Shown piece by piece: positions 25,973 through 33,656 of a stretch of DNA of 64,000 nucleotides. The DNA lies in NCBI GenBank assembly GCA_025808875.1, contig CP075528.1, positions 2,292,473 through 2,356,472 of the forward strand, in the 5' to 3' direction. Source of the stretch: Enhydrobacter sp. (GTDB taxonomy: Bacteria > Pseudomonadota > Alphaproteobacteria > Reyranellales > Reyranellaceae). Each line of letters starts with the position of its first letter. Position 1 is the stretch's first letter. The notes beneath the pieces were generated by a model. It searched no databases. It was not told where the DNA came from and saw only the letters and a list, made by a program, of their open reading frames with translations. Both the position numbers and the translations under genes were made by a program.

Positions 25973-27169
25973 ATGCAATCCAGTTCCCGCCTCCAGCCGC
26001 CAGGGCTCCCGGCGACGCTCAGCGGCCCGATCGCCGGCATGTCCGACACGCCGATCACCGAAGTGGCGATGACTGTCTTCGGAGATCCCGACGTCGTGCC
26101 GTTGTGGTTCGGCGAGAGCGATCTCGTGACGCCGGACTTCGTTGGCGCGGCGGCTGCATCGGCTCTGCGGGAGGGCGACACTTTCTACACGTGGCAGCGG
26201 GGCATCCCCGAGCTGCGCACGGCCTTGTCCGCCTACACGGAGCGGCTGTACGGAATTACCTGTCCGTCAGACCGTCTGACCGTGACAACGGGCGGCATGC
26301 AAGCCATCCTGCTGACGTGCCAACTGCTGCTCGATCCCGGTGACAATGTCGTGATCGTGTCGCCGATCTGGCCCAACATCACTTCGGCAGTGAAGCTCGT
26401 GCGCGGCGAACCCCGGTACGTGGCGCTCGATCCTCGGCCGGATGGCGGCTGGAGGCTTGACCTGCAGAAGCTATTCGACATGGTAGATGGGCGCACGCGG
26501 GCGATCTTCGTCAATTCCCCCGGCAATCCGACCGGTTGGACGATGACGTCGGACGAGCAGCGCGCCATCCTGGGCTTTGCGCGCGAGCGCGGTATCTGGA
26601 TCATGGCAGACGAGGTGTATGCGCGGCTGATCTACACAAAGCCGGTCGCGCCCTCCTTCCTCGAACTGGCTGGTCCAGACGATCCGCTTATCGTGTTGAA
26701 TTCATTCTCCAAGCCATGGGCGATGACGGGCTGGCGCATCGGTTGGCTCACGCACCCGCGCCAGCTCGGTGACGACTTTGCCAAGCTGGTCCAGATCAAT
26801 ACCTCGGGCGTGCCGCCGTTCCTGCAGCATGGCGCCGTGGCGGCTCTGGAGAAGGGAGAGGAGTTCCTCGGCAAGATGGTGGAACGTTGTCGCTTCGGTG
26901 GGGAGCTGGTGTTCCAACGCCTGTCGGCGCTTCCCAGGGTCAAGATCGCGCGGCCGGAGGCTGCCTTCTACTCGTTTTTTGCCGTGGAGGGCGTGACCGA
27001 TACGCTGGCGTTCTGCAAGAGACTCGCGAAGGAGTACAAGGTCGGCGTCGCCCCCGGCGAAGCCTTCGGTCCCGGCGGTCAAGGCCACATCCGTCTGTGC
27101 TTCGCCTCCGGTGCCGAGCGGCTGAGCAAGGGCATGGATCGCATCGAAGCGGCCGTCAGGGCACTTTGA
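25973..27169 (+). CDS. PLP-dependent aminotransferase, class I/II
   Basis: 398-residue fold-type I aminotransferase, likely acting on amino acids. NSPGNPTGW (central) and LNSFSKPWAMTGWRIGWL, with the PLP lysine in SFSKPWAM, are diagnostic; the C-terminal GHIRLCFA carries the substrate-carboxylate Arg. ATG 25973 has no clear SD. It leads a long rightward run: the ABC ATPase begins 7 bases after its stop. Substrate range cannot be read from the sequence. Confidence 0.9.
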   Translation: MQSSSRLQPPGLPATLSGPIAGMSDTPITEVAMTVFGDPDVVPLWFGESDLVTPDFVGAAAASALREGDTFYTWQRGIPELRTALSAYTERLYGITCPSDRLTVTTGGMQAILLTCQLLLDPGDNVVIVSPIWPNITSAVKLVRGEPRYVALDPRPDGGWRLDLQKLFDMVDGRTRAIFVNSPGNPTGWTMTSDEQRAILGFARERGIWIMADEVYARLIYTKPVAPSFLELAGPDDPLIVLNSFSKPWAMTGWRIGWLTHPRQLGDDFAKLVQINTSGVPPFLQHGAVAALEKGEEFLGKMVERCRFGGELVFQRLSALPRVKIARPEAAFYSFFAVEGVTDTLAFCKRLAKEYKVGVAPGEAFGPGGQGHIRLCFASGAERLSKGMDRIEAAVRAL

Positions 27170-27176
27170 TCGTGTC

Positions 27177-27923
27177 ATGGCAGAGTGCGCTTCAATCGAC
27201 GTCAGGCACCTTCGGAAGGTGTACGGCGAGATCGTCGCGGTCGAAGACCTGACGTTCTCGGCGCCGCGAGGTGCCGTCCTGGGATTGCTGGGTGGCAACG
27301 GGGCGGGCAAGACCACGTCGATCGCCATGTTGTTGGGGTTGCTCGAGCCGAGCGGTGGTGAGATCTTCGTGCTCGGCGTTGACATGTTGCGCCGACGCTA
27401 TGCGGCCCTGCCGCGGATGAATTTTTCCTCGCCCTACGTCGATCTGCCGCATCGGCTGACCGTGCGTCAGAACCTCGGCTTCTATGGAAGGCTTTACGGC
27501 GTGAGCGATCTTGCACGCCGTGTCGAGGAGATCGCCGATCACATGCAGGTGGCTCCCTTCCTGGACCGGCAGGCCGGCAAGCTGTCGGCAGGGCAGAAGA
27601 CGCGTGTGGCATTGGCCAAGGCCCTGATCAATCGCCCGGAAGTCCTGCTGCTCGACGAACCTACGGCTTCGCTCGATCCCGACACCGCCGACTGGGTGCG
27701 CGGCTATCTGAGGGACTATCAGCGTGAGACCGGTGCGACCATTCTGCTGGCTTCGCACAACATGGGAGAGGTCGAGCGTCTTTGCGACGACGTCATCCTG
27801 CTCCAAACCGGCCGGATCTATGATCGAGGCAGTCCGAGCCAGCTGATCGAGCGCTTCGGCCGGGAGGACATGGAAGAGGTCTTTCTGGACATGGCACGCG
27901 GGCGCCGTGCGGCGGCATCATGA
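27177..27923 (+). CDS. ABC-2 exporter ATPase
   Basis: 248-residue ATPase of the CcmA/NodI/DrrA type. Walker A is GGNGAGKTT, the signature is the variant LSAGQKTRVALAKAL, and Walker B is LLLDEPTASLDPD, followed by LASHNMGEVE with the switch His. It starts 7 bases after the aminotransferase, and its ATGA junction overlaps the permease gene. With that permease it forms a two-component exporter; the cargo is unknown. Confidence 0.92.
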   Translation: MAECASIDVRHLRKVYGEIVAVEDLTFSAPRGAVLGLLGGNGAGKTTSIAMLLGLLEPSGGEIFVLGVDMLRRRYAALPRMNFSSPYVDLPHRLTVRQNLGFYGRLYGVSDLARRVEEIADHMQVAPFLDRQAGKLSAGQKTRVALAKALINRPEVLLLDEPTASLDPDTADWVRGYLRDYQRETGATILLASHNMGEVERLCDDVILLQTGRIYDRGSPSQLIERFGREDMEEVFLDMARGRRAAAS

Positions 27924-28717
27924 GCGCTTCGTTGGGGCGTATCTATGCACTGGTGCTGCGACACATCTACATCTGGCGCAGCTCGGTGATGCGTCTGGTG
28001 GATTCGATCTACTGGCCGGCGGTTCAGATGGTCATGTGGGGCTTTCTCACGCAGTTCCTGCTCCCGCAGACCTCCTACGTCGCGCAGGCGGCGGGCGTAT
28101 TGCTTTCTGGGCTGCTACTGTGGGAAGTCGTCGTGCGCGGCAATCTCTCCCTGTCGATCGCCTTTCTGGAGGAGATGTGGTCACGCAACCTCGGGCACCT
28201 GTTCGTGAGCCCGATCCGGTCGTGGGAATTGGCGACCGGCATCATCATCGCCGCTCTTCTCCGCACGCTGCTTGGAATGGTCCCCGTGTCCCTGCTGGCC
28301 TGGGCTTTCTTTGGCTACTCGGTCTATTCTCTCGGCCTGCCGCTGATCGCCTTCTTCGCGATCCTGCAGATGTTCTCCTGGTCAATTGGCCTTGCCATGT
28401 CGGGCCTCGTCATGCGCGTCGGCCAGAGCGCCGAATCCTTCGCCTGGGCGGCCGTCTTCATCCTGATGCCGGTCAGCGGCGTATACTATCCGGTGTCGGT
28501 GCTGCCCGATTGGTTGCAGGTGATCGCCTGGGCATTGCCGACGTCGTATGTCTTTGAGGGCATGCGAGCCATCCTGACGGACAACGTTGTCCACTGGGAT
28601 CTGTTGGCGATCGCCTTTGGATTGTCCGTCGTCTATCTGGTGGCGGGCTTCCAGGTCTTCCAATGGTTCTTCCGGCTGTCCCGCCGGGCCGGTTCCCTGC
28701 TGGGACAGGGTGAGTAG
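27920..28717 (+). CDS. ABC-2 type permease
   Basis: 265-residue integral membrane protein with about six spans, the partner of the ATPase whose stop it overlaps by 4 bases. The segment near the fifth span, MPVSGVYYPVSVLPDWLQ, is the conserved ABC-2 loop (as in NodJ/DrrB). About 95 bases follow before the enoyl-CoA hydratase start. Confidence 0.9.
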   Translation: MSASLGRIYALVLRHIYIWRSSVMRLVDSIYWPAVQMVMWGFLTQFLLPQTSYVAQAAGVLLSGLLLWEVVVRGNLSLSIAFLEEMWSRNLGHLFVSPIRSWELATGIIIAALLRTLLGMVPVSLLAWAFFGYSVYSLGLPLIAFFAILQMFSWSIGLAMSGLVMRVGQSAESFAWAAVFILMPVSGVYYPVSVLPDWLQVIAWALPTSYVFEGMRAILTDNVVHWDLLAIAFGLSVVYLVAGFQVFQWFFRLSRRAGSLLGQGE

Positions 28718-28812
28718 TTCGACTGCCATCGAGCACCGCCGAATGTCCCAGGACGAGGACAACGGGGCGCTTCATCTTGTTGGCAGGATGTCCGCTGGCT
28801 AAGACACTTCCC

Positions 28813-29619
28813 ATGATCGACTACGCCAATATCGTTCTGACGAGAGACGGCAGCGTCGCGCGGTTGACGCTCAACCGGCCGGATCGGCGCAATGCGCTCA
28901 CACACCGGATGATGCTGGAACTCGAGGATGCGTTTGGGCGCATACGCGACGATCGGGAGTGCCGCGCGCTGGTGTTGCGCGGGGCCGGCGGCCACTTCTG
29001 CGCCGGCGGTGATCTCGATGCCATGGCGAGCATGCCGCCCCGCCCGGCCAACGAAGCCGACGATCCGCTGATTTCGGCCTATCGACAGTTCGGCGATGCG
29101 TTGCTGGCGCTCAACAATCTCCCGCAGGCGACCGTCGCCGTCGTCGAAGGCTCGGCGGTTGGCGGTGGCTTCGGCATGGCCTGTTGCTCCGACGTCGTCA
29201 TCCTCCATTCTTCGGCGCGGTTCGGGTTGCCGGAGCCGAAGGTCGGCTTCATTCCGTCGCAGGTCATTCCCTTTACGGTGCGTCGCTTGGGCGAGGGGCC
29301 GGTCCGCGACCTGGCCGTCACCGGAAGGCTGCTGACCGCTGAGGACGCTTTGAGCCTCGGAGTTGGGCGATATCTTTGCCGTTCCTCCGAGGAGATCGAG
29401 ACGGTCCTGAGCGACTTGCTCCACGATATCGTCAAGATGGAACCGTCGGCGCTTGCCACGGTCAAACGCCTGGTGCTGAGTTGCGCCGGGCAGGGGGACC
29501 GGGCGGTTCTGGACGACGCGGCCAGAAGTCTCGTGGAATTGCTGCGACGCCCGCAGGCGGCAGTCGGGATCGAGGCCTTCAAGGCCAAGAAATCGCCGCC
29601 GTGGTCGAAGAAGGCTTAG
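28813..29619 (+). CDS. Enoyl-CoA hydratase/isomerase family protein
   Basis: 268-residue crotonase-fold enzyme. The oxyanion-hole segments are HFCAGGDLDAM and VEGSAVGGGFGMACCSD; a catalytic Glu is likely in LPEPKVGFIPSQ. ATG 28813 begins the homology (MIDYANIVLT); no good SD is visible, and a TTG 12 codons upstream is the alternative. Crotonase paralogues hydrate enoyl-CoA, isomerise or hydrolyse; the exact reaction is open. The dioxygenase gene follows after 17 bases. Confidence 0.88.
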   Translation: MIDYANIVLTRDGSVARLTLNRPDRRNALTHRMMLELEDAFGRIRDDRECRALVLRGAGGHFCAGGDLDAMASMPPRPANEADDPLISAYRQFGDALLALNNLPQATVAVVEGSAVGGGFGMACCSDVVILHSSARFGLPEPKVGFIPSQVIPFTVRRLGEGPVRDLAVTGRLLTAEDALSLGVGRYLCRSSEEIETVLSDLLHDIVKMEPSALATVKRLVLSCAGQGDRAVLDDAARSLVELLRRPQAAVGIEAFKAKKSPPWSKKA

Positions 29620-29636
29620 CGGGTGGGGGCAGGGAG

Positions 29637-30473
29637 ATGCGCAACTATCGCCATATCGAGGTACGTCCGGTCGCTGGTGCGCTCGGCGCTGAAATCCACG
29701 GCATCGACATCTCCGGCGAGCTCGAGCAGGACACGGTCGAAGAGCTGCGCCAGGTCTTCCTCGACTACCTGGTTGTCTTCTTGCGCGACCAGCAGGCGAC
29801 CCCGCAACAGCAACTCGCATTCTCGCGCCACTTCGGAGAGCCGATGGAGTACCCTCAGCTCAGAGGACTGCCGGAGACACCACTCATCACGCCCGTGGTC
29901 AAGCTCGAGCACGAGCGCAACAACTTCGGCGGCATCTGGCATTCGGACACCACGTATCTTCCCGAACCCCCGATGGGCAGTATGCTGTTGGCCCGCGAAG
30001 TGCCACCCTACGGTGGCGATACTCTGTTCGCCAATCAGTATCTCGCCTATGAGGCCCTGTCAGACGGGTTGAAACAGACACTGGAAGACCTAGTGGGGGT
30101 GAGCTCGTCGGCCAAGGCGGAGGTGACCAAGACTCGCGAGGACCGCATGAAGGCGGCCGGCGCCGAACTCAAAGTGCTGACAGCGGAACATCCGATCGTT
30201 CGCACGCATCCGGAAACGGGTCGCAAGGCGCTTTATACGTCGGACGCCCATACCAGCCACATCAAGGGTTGGAGCGAGAAGGAGAGTCTCCCTCTGTTGC
30301 GCTTCCTGTGGGAGCACCAGGTGAGACCGGAGTTCACCTGCCGGTTCCGCTGGGCGCCGGGATCGTTGGCCTTCTGGGACAACCGCTGCGCCATGCACAA
30401 CCCGATCAACGACTATCACGGTTATCGCCGGGTGATGCACCGGGTTACGCTGAAGGGCGACAGGCCGAGGTAG
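29637..30473 (+). CDS. TauD/TfdA-family Fe(II)/2-oxoglutarate dioxygenase
   Basis: 278-residue dioxygenase. The iron ligands are His102 and Asp104 (GIWHSDTTY) and His254 (DNRCAMHNP); the 2-oxoglutarate-binding Arg is in YRRVMHRV. AGGGAG precedes ATG 29637. Such enzymes hydroxylate taurine, alkylsulfonates, aryloxyacetates and similar small acids, often to release a sulfonate or ether group. It is tightly linked to the crotonase before it and the sensor kinase 5 bases after it, so the kinase may respond to its substrate; that is inference. Confidence 0.9.
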   Translation: MRNYRHIEVRPVAGALGAEIHGIDISGELEQDTVEELRQVFLDYLVVFLRDQQATPQQQLAFSRHFGEPMEYPQLRGLPETPLITPVVKLEHERNNFGGIWHSDTTYLPEPPMGSMLLAREVPPYGGDTLFANQYLAYEALSDGLKQTLEDLVGVSSSAKAEVTKTREDRMKAAGAELKVLTAEHPIVRTHPETGRKALYTSDAHTSHIKGWSEKESLPLLRFLWEHQVRPEFTCRFRWAPGSLAFWDNRCAMHNPINDYHGYRRVMHRVTLKGDRPR

Positions 30474-30478
30474 CGGCG

Positions 30479-33400
30479 ATGGATGACGCCAATGTCTTTG
30501 CCGACTTTGCGCGGACCGGCGTCGACTGGCTGTGGGAGACCGACAGCGACGATCGCTACAGCTACTTTTCAGTGGCCGTGACTGCGGGGGGCATCGACCT
30601 TGCCAATCGCATCGGAATGCGTCGTGCCGATGTCGCGGTGAACGATCCTGAGAATGCACGGCGCATTGCCGAGCTGTCGGAGATCGTACGCCGGCGACAG
30701 CCCTTTCGGGATTTCCTCTTCCGCACGCGTCTTCGTGACGGGGGCGGACGATGGTGCGTGGTGAGTGGCGAGCCGCGACATGACGCCGACGGTGCTTTCC
30801 TCGGCTATCGCGGCATCGGCCGCGACGTCACTGACGAGGTCGAAGTACGCCGCAAGCTCGAGGTCCAGGGGCGGACACTCGAGGCGATCCTGAGCACCAT
30901 GCCCGACGGCGTCCAGGTCGTCGACGAGAACAACCGGACGCTGGCGGTCAATGACCAGATCTTCGAGATCATGGGAATTGCGAACCGCAAGGGGCGGCCG
31001 GAGCCCGAGATCACGATGCAGTCGATCGTCGACATGGCCAAGCGCGGCGAGTACGGACCGGGCGATCCCGAATCAATCGCCCGAGAACGTGTCCAGAGCA
31101 TGCTCGGCGTGTTGCGCGAGAAGGGCAGCGTCAACTATCAGCGTCAACTCAAGACCGGCCGCTGGATGGAAGCGCGGCTGCGAGCCATCGATGGCGGCGG
31201 CTTTCTGTCGCTGTATCGCGACATCACCGAAAGCAAGGACCGCGAGGCGGAGCTCGAGCGGACCTCCAGTCTCCTGCAGGCGATCTTCGAGAACTTTCCA
31301 GGGGGTATCGCCGTCTACGACCGCGACAAAAGACTGGTACTGTGGAACGAACGCTATGCCGACATCATCGGTGCCGATCCCGCCGCAATCAGGAAGGGCG
31401 TGTCGCCGCTCGAGGTGCTGGTCTCCCAGGCGCGGCTCGGTGAATTCGGTCCAACTGACGACCCGGCGAGAACCGCCCGTGAGCGCTGGGAGGCGATGGA
31501 TTCCGGGCGTATCGACTTCGTCACCAGGGAACGGCCAAACGGGCGGGCCTTCGAGATGCGACGGCAGGATCTGCCGGATGGCGGATCGCTGTCGATCTAT
31601 CTGGATACCACTGAGCAGAAGCGGGTAGAGCGCGCCCTGCAAGAGGCCAACGCCGGCTTGGAAAGGCGAATCGCCGAGCGGACTGCCGAGCTGGCAGATC
31701 GGGAACGATTCCTGCGCAACATTGTCGGAGATCTTCCGGGCATGGTCTATCGCTGCCGCAACGATCGCGACTGGACGATGCTGTTCGCGAGCGAGGGCTG
31801 CCACGACTTGTTCGGGAGGTTTCCGGAAGAACTCACCAGCGGCGCGGTGACGATCGGCAGCCTGATCCATCCCGACGAGCGCGATGCCGTATGGGAAAAA
31901 GTCCAGGCCGACTTTCGCGCGGGTGACAATTTCCAACTCGAGTACCGCGTGCGGCATGCCGACGGAACCTGGCGCTGGGTCCAGGATCGGGCACGCGCGA
32001 TCCGCTCGGAGACCGGAGAGGTCGTCATGATCGAGGGTCTGGTCCTCGACATCGACGCTCGCAAGCAGGCCGAGCAGCAACTGGCCAAGATGCACGAAAC
32101 GCTCTTCGACGCCGTTCAGAGCGTCAACGACAATCTGATCATCTACGACCGCGACGACCGGCTCGTGCTGTCGACGAGGCATCTCGCGGAGCAATATCCC
32201 AATGCCGAGCGCTACTTCGAAGCCGGCCGCAAGTTCGAGGACATATTGCGCGATGTCGTCTACAGCGGAGGGCTACCGGTGCCGCCCGGCACGGATCCCG
32301 AAGCGCTGATCGCCGAGCGGGTCGAGCTGCATCGCCGGGCCGACGGCACCCAGATCGTCCGCCACCTCCAGAATGGCCGCATCCTGCACATATCGGAGCA
32401 TCGCTCGCAGAGCGGAGGAATCGTCTCGATCGGGCGCGACGTCACGGATCAGATAAAAATGGAGGCGCAGCTGCGCGAGTCGCAGCGCATGGAGGCGATC
32501 GGCAAGTTGACGGGCGGCCTGGCGCACGACCTCAACAACTATCTCGCCGTCATCATGGGTAACCTCGACATGCTGGCCGACCGCCCGCACTCCGATCCCG
32601 AGACACCCAAGCTGATCGGCGGCGCGTTGGCCGGAGTGCGACGTGGCGCGGAGCTGACCCGAAGTCTGCTGGCCTTCTCCCGTCGTCAGCCTCTCGACCC
32701 GCGAGTGCTCGACCTGGATGCCCGGATCGTCGCCGTCGGCCGGCTGATCGAGCGCACGATCGGCGAGAAGATATCGCTCGAGGTCGACGTGGCGCCCGAC
32801 CTTTGGCTGGTCCGGATCGACGGCGCCCAACTCGACGCGGCACTCGTCAATCTCGCCAACAACGCCCGCGACGCCATGCCGAACGGCGGCGTGCTGAGGA
32901 TCGCTGTCCGCAACGCACCGGAGGGTACGCTGCAGGCGCCGGCAGGCGATCACGTGCTGATCGAGGTATCCGACACGGGGATCGGCATGGCCCCGGATAC
33001 GATGGCGATGGCCTTCGAGCCCTTCTTCACGACCAAGGGACCCGGTCATGGCACCGGCCTCGGATTGAGCATGGTCCATGGCTTCGTTCACCAGTCGGGG
33101 GGCGTCGTGCGGCTCGAGAGTACGCGGGGACGGGGTACGACGGTGCGGCTCTTCCTGCCACGAACGCGTGAGCCGCGCCCGGCAACGACCGGGCCGAAAT
33201 CCCGGTCCGCGCTGCCCGGGGGCAACGAACGCATCCTCGTGGTGGAAGACAACGAGTACGTCCGGGAAACCGTCGTCGAGCAGCTCGTTTCCCTCGGATA
33301 CTCCGTGGGTGAGGCCGAAAGCGGCGACACGGCGTTGGCGATGCTCGAGACGCGGGCCGCGGAGTTCGATTTGATCTTCACCGACCTCGTCATGCCCGGT

Positions 33401-33589
33401 GCGACCGACGGCTCGGCATTGGCGAAGTTGATCGAGCGGAGATGGCCTGACGTCGCGGTGTTGCTGACGTCAGGCTTCTCGGGGGAGGACTTGGACACCG
33501 ACGACAGCCGAACCGTTCTGCGCAAGCCGTATCGCAAGGCTGATTTGGCCCATGCGGTGAGGGCGGCGCTCGAGAAGCGGAACGTCTGA
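30479..33589 (+). CDS. Hybrid histidine kinase with five PAS domains
   Basis: 1036-residue soluble sensor without membrane spans. Five PAS-type repeats occupy the first ~660 residues, starting near residues 5, 130, 265, 410 and 540 (openers include ILSTMPDGVQVVDENN and IFENFPGGIAVYDRD; the fourth has a PAC-type WRWVQDRARAI tail). The phosphoacceptor is His683 in GGLAHDLNNYLAV, followed by an HATPase region (NNARDAMPNGG, GTGLGLSMVHGF) and a C-terminal receiver with Asp969 in FTDLVMPG. ATG 30479 lies 5 bases after the dioxygenase stop. No output domain or response regulator gene is adjacent, so phosphate must go to a distant partner. The frame further left is a shadow of the dioxygenase. Confidence 0.92.
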   Translation: MDDANVFADFARTGVDWLWETDSDDRYSYFSVAVTAGGIDLANRIGMRRADVAVNDPENARRIAELSEIVRRRQPFRDFLFRTRLRDGGGRWCVVSGEPRHDADGAFLGYRGIGRDVTDEVEVRRKLEVQGRTLEAILSTMPDGVQVVDENNRTLAVNDQIFEIMGIANRKGRPEPEITMQSIVDMAKRGEYGPGDPESIARERVQSMLGVLREKGSVNYQRQLKTGRWMEARLRAIDGGGFLSLYRDITESKDREAELERTSSLLQAIFENFPGGIAVYDRDKRLVLWNERYADIIGADPAAIRKGVSPLEVLVSQARLGEFGPTDDPARTARERWEAMDSGRIDFVTRERPNGRAFEMRRQDLPDGGSLSIYLDTTEQKRVERALQEANAGLERRIAERTAELADRERFLRNIVGDLPGMVYRCRNDRDWTMLFASEGCHDLFGRFPEELTSGAVTIGSLIHPDERDAVWEKVQADFRAGDNFQLEYRVRHADGTWRWVQDRARAIRSETGEVVMIEGLVLDIDARKQAEQQLAKMHETLFDAVQSVNDNLIIYDRDDRLVLSTRHLAEQYPNAERYFEAGRKFEDILRDVVYSGGLPVPPGTDPEALIAERVELHRRADGTQIVRHLQNGRILHISEHRSQSGGIVSIGRDVTDQIKMEAQLRESQRMEAIGKLTGGLAHDLNNYLAVIMGNLDMLADRPHSDPETPKLIGGALAGVRRGAELTRSLLAFSRRQPLDPRVLDLDARIVAVGRLIERTIGEKISLEVDVAPDLWLVRIDGAQLDAALVNLANNARDAMPNGGVLRIAVRNAPEGTLQAPAGDHVLIEVSDTGIGMAPDTMAMAFEPFFTTKGPGHGTGLGLSMVHGFVHQSGGVVRLESTRGRGTTVRLFLPRTREPRPATTGPKSRSALPGGNERILVVEDNEYVRETVVEQLVSLGYSVGEAESGDTALAMLETRAAEFDLIFTDLVMPGATDGSALAKLIERRWPDVAVLLTSGFSGEDLDTDDSRTVLRKPYRKADLAHAVRAALEKRNV

Positions 33590-33656
33590 CCAGGCACGCG
33601 AAGCGGGTCCGTGAACCGTGAGTTATTGATCCGTGAAGATATTCACCCAGGAAGGA

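Noticed and set aside
33633..33646. GTGAA-GATA-TTCAC dyad between the kinase and acylase genes
   Set aside because: Short, in a convergent gap without any promoter, so no regulatory claim is justified.
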